Notes under the pieces: generated by a model
Databases searched by the model: none
The model's input: only the letters and a program-made list of their open reading frames with translations
Told to the model about the DNA's origin: nothing
In this document: one piece after another, positions 17,638 to 27,548 of the stretch
How positions within the stretch are numbered: position 1 is the stretch's first letter
Layout of the letters: each line of letters begins with the position of its first letter
Assembly: GCA_900318255.1 (NCBI GenBank)
Contig: ONJX01000002.1
Coordinates: 112,130-176,129 of the forward strand
Length of the DNA: 64,000 nucleotides
Direction: 5' to 3'
Source: an uncultured Prevotellaceae bacterium
Lineage (GTDB): Bacteria; Bacteroidota; Bacteroidia; Bacteroidales; Muribaculaceae
Position numbers and translations under genes: made by a program

Positions 17638-20600
17638 ATGTCAGTTTCCAAAACACAACGCGTAAATTTTGCACGTGTCAAGAATCCCTATCCTTATCCC
17701 GATTTTCTTGAAGTGCAATTACAGTCTTTCAGAGACTTTCTGCAATTAGATACTCCTACAGAGAAAAGAAAAAACGAGGGACTCTATAAAGTGTTCAGCG
17801 AGAACTTCCCCATTGCGGACACTCGCAACAACTTTGTCCTTGAATTCCTTGACTATTTTATCGATCCGCCGCGCTACACAGTGGAGGAGTGCCTCGACCG
17901 TGGGTTGACCTATAGCGTCCCCCTCAAGGCCAAGCTCAAGCTCTACTGCACCGACCCCGACCATGAGGACTTTGCTACCGTTGTCCAGGACGTGTATTTG
18001 GGAGCCATCCCTTACATGACCGACAAGGGCACTTTTGTCATCAACGGTGCCGAGCGCGTCATCGTTTCGCAGCTGCACCGCTCGCCGGGCGTGTTCTTCG
18101 GGCAGAGCGTGCATGCTAATGGCACAAAGCTCTATTCGGCGCGCATCATCCCTTTCCGCGGCAGCTGGATTGAGTTTGCCACCGATATCAACAATGTGAT
18201 GTATGCCTACATCGACCGCAAGAAGAAGTTGCCCGTGACAACACTGCTGCGCTCGATAGGCCTGGAGACCGACAACGACATCATCAAGATATTTGGGCTG
18301 GCCGAAGAGATTAAAGTGAACAAGACCAACCTCAAGAAGGCTGTAGGCCGCAAGCTTGCCGCCCGCGTGCTCAAGTCGTGGAACGAAGACTTCGTTGACG
18401 AGGACACCGGTGAGGTGGTTTCTATTGAGCGTAACGACGTGGTGATAGACCGCGACACCATCATCGAGGAGGACAACATTGATGAAATCCTCGACTCGGG
18501 CGTTCAAACTATCCTCCTCCATAAAGAAGATATCAACACTGGAGAGTATCAGATTATCTTCAACACCCTTAACAAAGACACTTGCAACAGCGAGAAAGAG
18601 GCCATCAACTACGTCTATCGACAGCTGCGCAACGCCGAGCCACCAGATGATGCTAGTGCTCGCGAGGTCATCAACAACCTGTTCTTCAGCGAGAAGCGTT
18701 ATGACCTGGGCGACGTGGGACGTTTCCGCATCAACAAGAAGCTGGGTCTCACCACCCCCGACGATGTGCGTGTGCTCACCAAGGAAGACATCATCGAGAT
18801 CATCAAGTACCTCATTGGCCTTATCAACAGCAAGACCGATGTCGATGACATCGACCACTTGAGCAACCGCCGCGTGCGCACTGTGGGCGAGCAGCTCTAC
18901 AACCAGTTTAACGTGGGCCTGGCACGCATGTCACGCACCATCAGGGAGCGCATGAACGTGCGCGACAACGAGGTGTTCACCCCCATCGACCTTATCAACG
19001 CCAAGACGATATCGTCGGTGATCAACACCTTCTTTGGCACTAACGCCCTGTCGCAATTCATGGATCAGACTAACCCTCTTGCCGAGATCACTCACAAGCG
19101 CCGCATGAGCGCCCTTGGTCCTGGCGGTCTCTCGCGCGAGCGTGCCGGCTTTGAGGTGCGCGACGTGCACTACACTCACTATGGCCGCCTGTGTCCTATC
19201 GAGACACCTGAGGGTCCTAACATCGGCCTTATCTCCTCGCTTTGCATCTATGCCAAGATTAATAAGCTGGGATTTATCGAGACTCCCTATCGCAAGGTAG
19301 AGAACTCTAAGGTAAACCTCAACAACGACGAGATTGTGTATCTCACCGCCGAGAGCGAGGAGAGCAACATCATAGCACAGGGCAACGCCCCACTTAACGA
19401 GGACGGCACCTTCAAGAACAATCGCGTGAAGGCGCGTCTTGATGCCGACTTCCCCGTGGTGTCGCCCGACCAGATTTCGCTCATGGACGTGTCGCCACAG
19501 CAGATTGCGTCGATTGCCGCCGCCATGATTCCGTTCTTGGAGCATGACGATGCCAACCGTGCACTGATGGGTGCCAACATGATGCGCCAGGCAGTGCCCT
19601 TGATGCGCAACGAGGCGCCTATCGTGGGCACCGGCATCGAGAAACGACTGGCATTCGACAGCCGCACTCAAATTCAGGCCGAGGGCACTGGAGTGATTGA
19701 GTATGTTGACGCCGACGTGATTCGCATACGCTATGAGCAGACCGAGGACGAGGCCTTCGTCAGCTTTGAGGAGCCAGTGAAGGAATATCACTTGCCCAAG
19801 TTCCGCAAGACCAACCAAAGCACCACCATCGACCTGCGTCCAGTGTGCGACAAGGGTCAGCATGTGAAGAAGGGCGACATCCTCACCGAGGGATACTCCA
19901 CCAGCGACGGCGAGCTCGCTCTGGGCCGCAACCTCAAGGTGGCTTACATGCCCTGGAAGGGTTACAACTATGAGGACGCCATCGTGCTCAACGAGCGCAT
20001 GGTGCGTGAGGACATCCTCACCTCGGTTCACGTGGATGAGTACATCCTTGAGGTGCGCGAGACTAAGCGCGGTCTTGAGGAGCTCACCAGCGATATCCCC
20101 AATGTGAGCGAGGACGCCACTAAGGACCTCGACGAGCGCGGCATCATCCGCATTGGTGCTCATGTGCAGCCTGGCGATATCCTCATCGGTAAGATTACCC
20201 CCAAGGGCGAGAGCGACCCCACTCCCGAGGAGAAGCTGCTGCGCGCCATCTTTGGCGACAAGGCTGGCGACGTGAAGGACGCCTCGCTCAAGGCCAACCC
20301 CTCGCTCAAGGGTGTTATTATCAACACCCGCCTCTTTACCCGCGCCATGAAGAAGAGAAAAGGCAAGGGTGGAGACCCCGTGCTTCAAAAGCTTGAGGAA
20401 GACTACAACGCTCGCCTCGACGAGGTGAAGAACATGCTCGTCGAGAAGCTGCTGGTGCTCACCGAGGGCAAGCAGTCGATGTGCGTGAAAGACTTCCTCG
20501 ACACCGAGATAATTCCTAAGGGTGCGCAGTTCACCGCCGAGGTGCTCAAGAACATCAACTACGACTCTGTGAACCTGAGCAAGTGGACTAGCGACGCTCA

Positions 20601-21444
20601 CACTAACGACATGATTCGCGCCTGCGTGATCAACTACCTGCGCAAGAGTAAGGCTATCGACGCTGAGCTCAGACGCAAGAAGTTTGACATCTCCATTGGC
20701 GATGACCTACCCTCGGGCATCATGCAGATGGCAAAGGTCTATGTCGCCAAGAAACGCAAGATTGGTGTGGGCGACAAGATGGCAGGACGCCACGGCAACA
20801 AGGGTATCGTCTCGCGCGTGGTACGTCAAGAGGACATGCCATTCCTCGCCGACGGCACCCCCGTCGATATCGTCCTCAACCCACTGGGTGTGCCTTCGCG
20901 CATGAACCTGGGTCAGATTTTTGAGGCTGTGCTTGGATGGGCAGGACGCGAGCTCGACGTGAAGTTTGCCACTCCCATCTTTGACGGTGCTTCGCTCGAC
21001 GACCTCAACGAGTGGACCGACAAGGCCGGACTGCCTCGCGTGGGCAAGACATGGCTCTACGACGGCGGCACCGGCGAGCGCTTCGACCAGCAGGCCACCG
21101 TGGGTGTGACCTACATGCTCAAGCTGGGCCACATGGTAGAAGACAAGATGCACGCACGCAGCATTGGTCCGTACTCGCTCATCACTCAGCAGCCACTTGG
21201 TGGTAAAGCACAGTTTGGTGGTCAGCGTTTTGGTGAGATGGAGGTTTGGGCTCTTGAGGCCTTTGGCGCCAGCCACGTGCTGCAAGAGATCCTCACCATC
21301 AAGAGCGACGATGTGACGGGCCGCAGCCGTGCCTACGAGGCCATCGTCAAGGGCGACCCCATGCCTACTCCTGGCATTCCTGAATCTCTCAACGTGCTCC
21401 TGCATGAGTTGCGTGGATTGTGCTTGAGTGTAACACTCGATTAA
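17638..21444 (+). CDS. rpoB: DNA-directed RNA polymerase subunit beta
   Basis: The 1268-residue beta subunit, of the length usual in Bacteroidales. The rifampicin-pocket region is intact: [25 protein letters not shown] near residues 472-496, with the wild-type Asp, His and Ser positions. The fork and switch segments [10 protein letters not shown] and the C-terminal [15 protein letters not shown] clamp segment are present. It starts 386 bases after rplL and ends 30 bases before rpoC. Confidence 0.99.
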   Translation: MSVSKTQRVNFARVKNPYPYPDFLEVQLQSFRDFLQLDTPTEKRKNEGLYKVFSENFPIADTRNNFVLEFLDYFIDPPRYTVEECLDRGLTYSVPLKAKLKLYCTDPDHEDFATVVQDVYLGAIPYMTDKGTFVINGAERVIVSQLHRSPGVFFGQSVHANGTKLYSARIIPFRGSWIEFATDINNVMYAYIDRKKKLPVTTLLRSIGLETDNDIIKIFGLAEEIKVNKTNLKKAVGRKLAARVLKSWNEDFVDEDTGEVVSIERNDVVIDRDTIIEEDNIDEILDSGVQTILLHKEDINTGEYQIIFNTLNKDTCNSEKEAINYVYRQLRNAEPPDDASAREVINNLFFSEKRYDLGDVGRFRINKKLGLTTPDDVRVLTKEDIIEIIKYLIGLINSKTDVDDIDHLSNRRVRTVGEQLYNQFNVGLARMSRTIRERMNVRDNEVFTPIDLINAKTISSVINTFFGTNALSQFMDQTNPLAEITHKRRMSALGPGGLSRERAGFEVRDVHYTHYGRLCPIETPEGPNIGLISSLCIYAKINKLGFIETPYRKVENSKVNLNNDEIVYLTAESEESNIIAQGNAPLNEDGTFKNNRVKARLDADFPVVSPDQISLMDVSPQQIASIAAAMIPFLEHDDANRALMGANMMRQAVPLMRNEAPIVGTGIEKRLAFDSRTQIQAEGTGVIEYVDADVIRIRYEQTEDEAFVSFEEPVKEYHLPKFRKTNQSTTIDLRPVCDKGQHVKKGDILTEGYSTSDGELALGRNLKVAYMPWKGYNYEDAIVLNERMVREDILTSVHVDEYILEVRETKRGLEELTSDIPNVSEDATKDLDERGIIRIGAHVQPGDILIGKITPKGESDPTPEEKLLRAIFGDKAGDVKDASLKANPSLKGVIINTRLFTRAMKKRKGKGGDPVLQKLEEDYNARLDEVKNMLVEKLLVLTEGKQSMCVKDFLDTEIIPKGAQFTAEVLKNINYDSVNLSKWTSDAHTNDMIRACVINYLRKSKAIDAELRRKKFDISIGDDLPSGIMQMAKVYVAKKRKIGVGDKMAGRHGNKGIVSRVVRQEDMPFLADGTPVDIVLNPLGVPSRMNLGQIFEAVLGWAGRELDVKFATPIFDGASLDDLNEWTDKAGLPRVGKTWLYDGGTGERFDQQATVGVTYMLKLGHMVEDKMHARSIGPYSLITQQPLGGKAQFGGQRFGEMEVWALEAFGASHVLQEILTIKSDDVTGRSRAYEAIVKGDPMPTPGIPESLNVLLHELRGLCLSVTLD

Positions 21445-21474
21445 TAGTTAAACATTATCTCAACACATTATATC

Positions 21475-24400
21475 ATGGCTTTTAAGAAAGATAATAAGAT
21501 AAGAAGTAACTTCTCCAAAATCACCATTGGTCTTGCTTCTCCCGACGACATCCTTAGCAACTCTAAGGGTGAAGTCCTCAAGCCAGAGACTATCAACTAC
21601 CGCACCTATAAGCCCGAGCGCGACGGCTTGTTCTGCGAGCGCATCTTTGGCCCTGTAAAGGACTATGAGTGCCATTGCGGCAAGTACAAGCGCATCCGCT
21701 ACCGCAACATTGTGTGCGACCGATGCGGTGTTGAGGTCACCGAGAAGAAGGTGCGCCGTGAGCGCAGCGGTCACATCCAGCTCGTGGTGCCTGTGGCACA
21801 CATCTGGTACTTCCGCTCGCTGCCTAACAAGATAGGCTACTTGCTGGGACTGCCCACCAAGAAACTCGACTCGGTAATCTACTACGAGCGTTACATTGTC
21901 ATCAACCCAGGTAATGTGGTTATTGATGAGGCAACAGGAGGTTTCAACTGGGTGCCCGGCGTTGCCGAGAGCACCAAGGAGCGTGACCAGGCCAACCGCC
22001 TGCAGAAGTGCGAGCTCCTGAGCGAGGAAGAGTATCTGGCCATCATGGAGAAAGTGCCCGAGGGAAATCGCGCCCTCGAGGACAACGACCCTAACAAGTT
22101 CATCGCCAAGATGGGCGCTGAGGCTATCTATGACCTGCTGTGCGAGCTCAACCTCGACAAGCTCTCTAACGACCTGCGCGACCGCGCCAGCCACGAGACA
22201 TCGCAGCAGCGTAAGACCGACGCCCTCAAGCGTCGTCAGGTGGTGGAGATGTTCCGCATGAGCAAGAATATGAACCGTCCCGAGTGGATGATTCTCAAGG
22301 TGATACCTGTCATTCCACCCGACTTGCGTCCTCTCGTGCCCCTCGATGGTGGTCGTTTCGCCACTAGCGACCTCAACGACCTCTATCGCCGCGTGATAAT
22401 CCGCAACAACCGTCTCAAGCGCCTTATCGAGATTAAGGCTCCCGATGTGATTCTGCGCAACGAGAAGCGCATGCTTCAAGAGGCTGTTGACTCGCTGCTC
22501 GACAACTCTCGCAAGTCGAGTGCTGTCAAGAGCGATGCTAACCGTCCTCTCAAGTCGTTGAGCGATAGCCTCAAGGGTAAGCAGGGTCGCTTCCGTCAGA
22601 ACTTGCTCGGTAAGCGTGTTGACTACTCGGCGCGTTCGGTAATCGTGGTGGGTCCAGAGCTCAAGATGGGCGAGTGTGGTATTCCTAAGGACATGGCTGC
22701 CGAGCTCTACAAGCCATTTGTGATACGCAAGCTCATTGAGCGCGGCATCGTCAAGACGGTGAAGAGCGCCAAGAAGATTGTAGATCGCAAGGAACCCGTG
22801 GTGTGGGACATCCTCGAGAACGTGATGAAGGGACATCCCGTGCTCCTCAACCGTGCTCCTACACTGCACCGACTCGGTATCCAGGCCTTCCAGCCTAAGC
22901 TCATCGAGGGTAAGGCAATACAGCTGCACCCACTGGCATGTACTCCATTTAATGCCGACTTCGATGGCGACCAGATGGCGGTACACCTGCCACTGGGCAA
23001 CGAGGCTATTGTCGAGGCACAGATGCTCATGCTCATGCCTCACAACATCCTCAACCCTGCCAACGGTGAGCCTATCACCGTGCCCTCACAGGACATGGTT
23101 CTGGGACTTTACTACATCACAAAGCTGCGCCAGGGCGCTAAGGGCGAGGGTCTCATCTTCTACGGTCCCGAAGAGGCCACTATCGCCTTCAACGAGGGCA
23201 AGCTGGCAATGAACGCCATCATCTCGGTGATGGTAGATGACGTGGATGCCAGCGGCAACCCCATCCGCCACATCGTTAAAGACACCTCGGTGGGCCGCAT
23301 CATCTTCAACAACTGCGTCCCCGAGGAGCTAGGATATGTCAACGAAGTGATTTCGAAGAAGTCGCTCAAGAAGATTATCACCAAGGTTATTCGCAACTGC
23401 GGTGTGCCTCGCAGCGCCAAGTTCCTTGACGACATCAAGAACCTGGGTTACTACATGGCATTCAAGGGCGGCCTCTCGTTCAACCTCGACGACGTGCTCG
23501 TGCCACCCGAGAAGCAGAAACTTATCGAGGAGGGCGACGCTCAAGTAGAGGAGGTGATGAACAACTACAACATGGGCTTCATCACTAACAACGAGCGCTA
23601 CAACCAGATTATCGACATCTGGACACACGTCAACAGCCGCTTGACCGATACCTTGATGAAGCAGATCTCGGCCGACAAGCAGGGCTTCAACTCAGTGTAC
23701 ATGATGCTCGACTCTGGAGCTCGTGGCTCGCGCGACCAGATTCGCCAGCTCTCAGGCATGCGTGGCCTTATGGCCAAGCCACAGAAGAGTGGTGTGGAGG
23801 GCGGACACCAGATTATCGAGAACCCTATTCTTGCCAACTTCAAGGAGGGCCTCTCGGTGCTGGAATACTTCATCTCTACTCACGGTGCCCGCAAGGGTCT
23901 TGCCGATACCGCCTTGAAGACTGCCGACGCTGGTTACCTCACACGCCGACTCGTTGACGTGGCTCACGACGTGATCATCAACGAGGAAGACTGTGGCACA
24001 CTGCGCGGTCTCGTTTGCCGTGAGGTGAAGAACAACGACGACGTGGTGGCCACTCTGGGCGAGCGCATTGTGGGTCGTGTATCGGTTCACGATGTTGTTG
24101 ACCCAACCACGGGCGAGGTAATCGTTGAGAGTGGAGAGGAAATCAGCGACGCTGCTGCCGACCGCATCAACAATTCTCCTATCGAGAGCGTGGAGATACG
24201 TTCGGTTCTCACCTGCGAGTCGAAGCACGGCGTGTGCGCCAAGTGCTATGGCCGCAACCTGGCTAACCACCGCCTTGTTCAGAAGGGCGAGGCAGTGGGC
24301 GTGATTGCCGCTCAGTCGATTGGCGAGCCTGGTACTCAGCTCACCCTGCGCACCTTCCACGTGGGTGGTGTGGCAAGCAACATCGCTGCTGTGAGCAACA

Positions 24401-25839
24401 TGACGTCGAAGTATGACGGACGTCTCGAAATCGACGAGCTGCGCACTGTGCCCGACAAGGATGGTCACGACATCGTCATTGGTCGTATGGCCGAGATGCG
24501 CATTGTCGATCCTAACACTAACATGATGCTCACCAGTGCCAACATCGTCTATGGCTCTAAGCTCTTCTTCAAGCCTGGCGACATGCTCAAGAAGGGTGAT
24601 GTAATATGCGAGTGGGACCCCTTCAACGCCGTTATCGTGAGCGAGGTGGGTGGACGCTTGAGATACAAGAACCTCATCGAGGGTGTGACCTATCGCAACG
24701 AGGTTGACGAGACCTCCAACAAGAGCGAGATGATTGTCATCGAGTCTAAAGACCACACTCGCATCCCCGAGGCTCAGCTCATCGCTGCCGCCGACTTCGA
24801 CAACCCCGACGCTCCGGCTCTGAAGACCTACTCATTGCCAGTGGGAGCTCACCTGATGAAGGTGGAGGGCGAGGAAATCACCCCTGGAGAGGTGTTCGTG
24901 AAGATTCCACGCGCCTCGAGCGGTGGTGCCGGCGATATCACCGGTGGTCTGCCACGCGTTACCGAGCTCTTCGAGGCCCGCAACCCGTCTAACCCCGCTA
25001 TCGTGAGCGAGATTGATGGTGTGGTGACCTTCGGCAGGATTAAGCGTGGTAACCGCGAGATTATCGTCACCAGCAAGAATGGCGAGGAGAAGAAGTATCT
25101 CGTGCCCATGTCGAAGCAGATTCTCGTGCTCGAGAACGACTCGGTGCGTGCCGGAACACCACTCTCCGACGGTGCCGTCACTCCCGCCGACATCTTGCGC
25201 ATCAAGGGTCCAACAGCCGTTCAGGACTATATCGTTAACGAGGTTCAGGACGTTTACCGCCTGCAGGGTGTGAAGATTAACGACAAGCACTTTGAGGTTA
25301 TCGTGCGCCAGATGATGCGCAAGGTAAACATCATCGATCCAGGCGACACCAACTTCCTGGAGCAGCAAATCGTTGACAAGCGCGACTTCATGGACGAGAA
25401 CGACCGCATCTGGGGCAAGAAGATTGTCATTGACTGTGGTGACTCGCTCGACGTGGATAAGGGTCAGATGATCACGCCACGCAAGCTGCGCGACATCAAC
25501 TCGATGCTCAAGCGCAAGGCCTTGCGCGAGGTGAAGGTGCGCGACGCCGTGCCTGCCACCAGCGAGCAGATACTGCAAGGTATCACCCGCGCCGCATTGC
25601 AGACCAAGAGCTTCATCTCGGCGGCTTCGTTCCAGGAGACCACCAAGGTGCTCAATGAGGCTGCCATCAGTGGCAAGGTCGATTACCTCGAGGGCATGAA
25701 GGAGAACGTGATTTGCGGTCACCTCATTCCCGCCGGTACCGGCTTGCGCGAGTATCAAACCCTCGTGGTGGGCAGCAAGGACGACTTCGACCGCGCTGCT
25801 GTCATCAAGGACGTGGAAGTGGTTGAACAAATCCAGTAA
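21475..25839 (+). CDS. rpoC: DNA-directed RNA polymerase subunit beta-prime
   Basis: The 1454-residue catalytic subunit. The N-terminal zinc-binding segment contains CHCGKYK and CDRCGV (near residues 66-85). The absolutely conserved Mg-binding NADFDGDQ is at about 493-500. A second zinc site is near [17 protein letters not shown], and the trigger loop and C-terminal jaw are complete. The last gene of the cluster, closed by a terminator at 25916. Confidence 0.99.
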   Translation: MAFKKDNKIRSNFSKITIGLASPDDILSNSKGEVLKPETINYRTYKPERDGLFCERIFGPVKDYECHCGKYKRIRYRNIVCDRCGVEVTEKKVRRERSGHIQLVVPVAHIWYFRSLPNKIGYLLGLPTKKLDSVIYYERYIVINPGNVVIDEATGGFNWVPGVAESTKERDQANRLQKCELLSEEEYLAIMEKVPEGNRALEDNDPNKFIAKMGAEAIYDLLCELNLDKLSNDLRDRASHETSQQRKTDALKRRQVVEMFRMSKNMNRPEWMILKVIPVIPPDLRPLVPLDGGRFATSDLNDLYRRVIIRNNRLKRLIEIKAPDVILRNEKRMLQEAVDSLLDNSRKSSAVKSDANRPLKSLSDSLKGKQGRFRQNLLGKRVDYSARSVIVVGPELKMGECGIPKDMAAELYKPFVIRKLIERGIVKTVKSAKKIVDRKEPVVWDILENVMKGHPVLLNRAPTLHRLGIQAFQPKLIEGKAIQLHPLACTPFNADFDGDQMAVHLPLGNEAIVEAQMLMLMPHNILNPANGEPITVPSQDMVLGLYYITKLRQGAKGEGLIFYGPEEATIAFNEGKLAMNAIISVMVDDVDASGNPIRHIVKDTSVGRIIFNNCVPEELGYVNEVISKKSLKKIITKVIRNCGVPRSAKFLDDIKNLGYYMAFKGGLSFNLDDVLVPPEKQKLIEEGDAQVEEVMNNYNMGFITNNERYNQIIDIWTHVNSRLTDTLMKQISADKQGFNSVYMMLDSGARGSRDQIRQLSGMRGLMAKPQKSGVEGGHQIIENPILANFKEGLSVLEYFISTHGARKGLADTALKTADAGYLTRRLVDVAHDVIINEEDCGTLRGLVCREVKNNDDVVATLGERIVGRVSVHDVVDPTTGEVIVESGEEISDAAADRINNSPIESVEIRSVLTCESKHGVCAKCYGRNLANHRLVQKGEAVGVIAAQSIGEPGTQLTLRTFHVGGVASNIAAVSNMTSKYDGRLEIDELRTVPDKDGHDIVIGRMAEMRIVDPNTNMMLTSANIVYGSKLFFKPGDMLKKGDVICEWDPFNAVIVSEVGGRLRYKNLIEGVTYRNEVDETSNKSEMIVIESKDHTRIPEAQLIAAADFDNPDAPALKTYSLPVGAHLMKVEGEEITPGEVFVKIPRASSGGAGDITGGLPRVTELFEARNPSNPAIVSEIDGVVTFGRIKRGNREIIVTSKNGEEKKYLVPMSKQILVLENDSVRAGTPLSDGAVTPADILRIKGPTAVQDYIVNEVQDVYRLQGVKINDKHFEVIVRQMMRKVNIIDPGDTNFLEQQIVDKRDFMDENDRIWGKKIVIDCGDSLDVDKGQMITPRKLRDINSMLKRKALREVKVRDAVPATSEQILQGITRAALQTKSFISAASFQETTKVLNEAAISGKVDYLEGMKENVICGHLIPAGTGLREYQTLVVGSKDDFDRAAVIKDVEVVEQIQ

Positions 25840-25915
25840 AAAAGAAGCTATTATTTTATTGACTTCACTTTTTTAAGTGGACTCAATTATTAATGGATTA
25901 ATTTCTCATAATGAG

Positions 25916-25954
25916 TTCTGGGGCTGCACGCAGGTGCGGTCCCAGAATTTTTTT
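25916..25954 (+). terminator. Terminator after rpoC
   Basis: TTCTGGG (25916-25922) pairs with CCCAGAA (25941-25947). The inner bases extend the stem imperfectly (GCTGCAC with GTGCGGT). A run of seven T follows. It lies 77 bases after the rpoC stop. Confidence 0.85.
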
Positions 25955-26007
25955 GCGCCATTAGCTAAGATGCTGTCAAAAATTGGCAACCGTCCTTTGA
26001 GGACATA

Positions 26008-26059
26008 GACCACGGCAGAGCCGTGGTACAGGGAACCTCCTTGCGGATACTTTTTCTTG
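26008..26059. repeat. 52-bp direct repeat with REP hairpin, left of RAYT copy 2
   Basis: Contains the perfect hairpin ACCACGGC-AGA-GCCGTGGT (26009-26027) followed by ACAGGGAACC and TCCTTGCGGA. About 50 of 52 bases are repeated in the same orientation at 27206-27257, beyond the transposase-like gene. Confidence 0.8.
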
Positions 26060-26091
26060 CTGCTCGTTTTTTCCTTGCGGCTTTGTTCGAG

Positions 26092-26121
26092 TGGTTCCCT
26101 GTACTGCGGCTTTGCCGCAGT
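26092..26121. repeat. Inverted partner REP hairpin
   Basis: TGGTTCCCTGT followed by ACTGCGGC-TTT-GCCGCAGT (26103-26121). Read in reverse it aligns with the hairpin and tail at 26009-26038; the two stem positions that differ (CA/TG against TG/CA) change on both arms together. The two hairpins are thus an inverted pair about 65 bp apart, as in bacterial mosaic REP elements. Confidence 0.7.
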
Positions 26122-26191
26122 TTTTCCTCACCAAGAGGATTATTTTGAAAAAAGTCTTGCTTGCAAGAAGTGTTTTATATATTTTTGTGGC

Positions 26192-27181
26192 ATGGATTGG
26201 AAAAGGTATAAAAGGATAAAGCAATGGGCTGGCGAGTTAAAGCCATCGATGAAGCGAAGGCGCATAGGCCATGACTATAGGTCGCGTTGCATCTACATGA
26301 TAACACTCGTTGTTGAAGGTCACAGACCCTTGCTTGGCACCATCATCGGTGACGGCATGTCGCAACCAGCAAAGATGAAACGCAGCCCACTTGGTGATGC
26401 CGTGGTAAAAGCTCTCTTAAACATTCCCCAGTTCTATCCCTCGGTCGAGATATGGACACAGCAGGTCATGCCCGACCACCTGCACGCCATTATTTTTGTG
26501 AAAGAGGCAATCCCTGTTCATTTAGGTACTATTATCAATGGGTTCAAGGTGGCTTGCAACCGTGAGTATCGCTTGCTCAAAGATAAAGGCGACATCACCA
26601 GCGACGATACTGCACTTTGGGAACAAGGATATAACGATAGGATTCTTGACCATGAGGGGCAGTTGCAGCGCATGAAAGATTATATCCACGACAATCCTCG
26701 TCGCAGAGCGATAAAGAGTTCCCATCCCGAGTATTTCAAAGTGCGCCACAATGTGAAAGTGGGAGATTTCACCTTTGCCGCACAGGGAAATATCTTTCTG
26801 CTTGATGCCCCTTGTCTGTTACAGGTGCAATGCTCACAAAGGCTCACCCCAGAGCAAATAAAAGAATTGTGCCAGCAATTTATTGCTAAGGCCATGGATG
26901 GTGCAGTCCTTGTGTCGCCAAGCATAAGCCCAGGCGAAAAGGAAATCATGAAAACAGCTTTCGGAATGGGGTTCCCGGTTATTGTGTTGCAAGAGAATGG
27001 GTTCGCTCCACTTGCAAAACCTGGAGGACAAAGGTTTGACGCTTGTGCTCAAGGTAAATTGTTAATGCTCGCACCCTGGCAACACCATAACGACCGGCGG
27101 ACGATAAAACGAAACCAGTGCCTCATGCTAAATGAGATGGCGAGAGTTATATGTAGCCAAGAGCATGGAGTGAGCACTTGA
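26192..27181 (+). CDS. RAYT-type HUH transposase with extra C-terminal domain (copy 2)
   Basis: A 329-residue homologue of the gene at 9179-10195, with the same two-part build. N-terminal HUH domain: MKRRRIGHDYRSRCIYMITL, HUH motif MPDHLHA (H96, H98), WEQGYNDRIL, and candidate nucleophile Y164 in DYIHDNP. C-terminal domain (about 215-325): VLVSPSISPGEKEIM, VIVLQENG, RFDACAQGKLLMLAPW, resembling DprA/SLOG folds. ATG at 26192 is chosen by alignment with copy 1; the open frame upstream runs through the repeat hairpins. The catalytic residues are intact, so it is likely active on the flanking hairpins. Confidence 0.82.
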   Translation: MDWKRYKRIKQWAGELKPSMKRRRIGHDYRSRCIYMITLVVEGHRPLLGTIIGDGMSQPAKMKRSPLGDAVVKALLNIPQFYPSVEIWTQQVMPDHLHAIIFVKEAIPVHLGTIINGFKVACNREYRLLKDKGDITSDDTALWEQGYNDRILDHEGQLQRMKDYIHDNPRRRAIKSSHPEYFKVRHNVKVGDFTFAAQGNIFLLDAPCLLQVQCSQRLTPEQIKELCQQFIAKAMDGAVLVSPSISPGEKEIMKTAFGMGFPVIVLQENGFAPLAKPGGQRFDACAQGKLLMLAPWQHHNDRRTIKRNQCLMLNEMARVICSQEHGVST

Positions 27182-27205
27182 CCTGGAGCGTGAGTACTGA
27201 CCACT

Positions 27206-27257
27206 GACCACGGCAGAGCCGTGGTACAGGGGACCTCCTTGCGGATTCTTTTTCTTG
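27206..27257. repeat. 52-bp direct repeat with REP hairpin, right of RAYT copy 2
   Basis: Hairpin ACCACGGC-AGA-GCCGTGGT at 27207-27225, followed by ACAGGGGACC and TCCTTGCGGA. It matches the left copy at 26008 with about two substitutions. The two copies are exactly 1198 bp apart and enclose the whole gene. Confidence 0.8.
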
Positions 27258-27320
27258 TCTTTTTCGATGAGCCCGTGAAAAAACTAACCCGCTAATTACT
27301 AATAAATGAAAACTTTTCAC

Positions 27321-27328
27321 TACCTTTG
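27321..27328 (+). promoter_or_regulatory. -7 element of the cobalamin locus
   Basis: TACCTTTG, an exact TAnnTTTG match immediately upstream of the riboswitch. The -33 region has no clear TTTG. Confidence 0.5.
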
Positions 27329-27334
27329 CAGCGC

Positions 27335-27508
27335 ATTTTGGTGCTGGGCGGGCAGTGAGCCCCTCAGTTAAAAGGGAATCGGGTGAGAATCCCGAGCAGA
27401 CCACGCTGCTGTGAGTTCCTTGTTTTATGCCATGTGCCCACTTAGCCACTGTCGCGATAGATGGGAAGGCGGCACACTGGGCGGAACGAGCCAGAAAACC
27501 TGCCACTA
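27335..27508 (+). ncRNA. Cobalamin riboswitch
   Basis: The leader shows the conserved blocks of the B12 riboswitch in order: AAAGGGAATCGGGTGAGAAT with the complementary CCCG, then GCAGACCACGCTGCTGTGA, then CCACTGTCGCGATAGATGGG with AAGGCGGC, and the B12 box GAGCCAGAAAACCTGCC at 27488-27504. The end lies 40 bases before the receptor start codon, so binding probably blocks translation initiation. It would shut off the downstream uptake genes when adenosylcobalamin is plentiful. Confidence 0.95.
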
Positions 27509-27548
27509 TGCATTATAGATTTAACTAACTAACGGGGTAAAAAGAGTT

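Noticed and set aside
18931..20601. Long open frame (556 codons) on the minus strand inside rpoB
   Set aside because: Shadow of rpoB: no family resemblance, histidine/valine-rich translation typical of an antisense frame in a GC-rich highly expressed gene.
21460..23043. 527-codon minus-strand open frame over rpoC, and a similar 522-codon frame over the susD-like gene (4602-6170)
   Set aside because: Antisense shadows of well-identified genes with no recognisable domain, promoter or ribosome-binding context.
26057..26191. 45-codon N-terminal extension of RAYT copy 2
   Set aside because: It is translated from the REP hairpin region and has no counterpart in copy 1; the ATG at 26192 aligns the two proteins.
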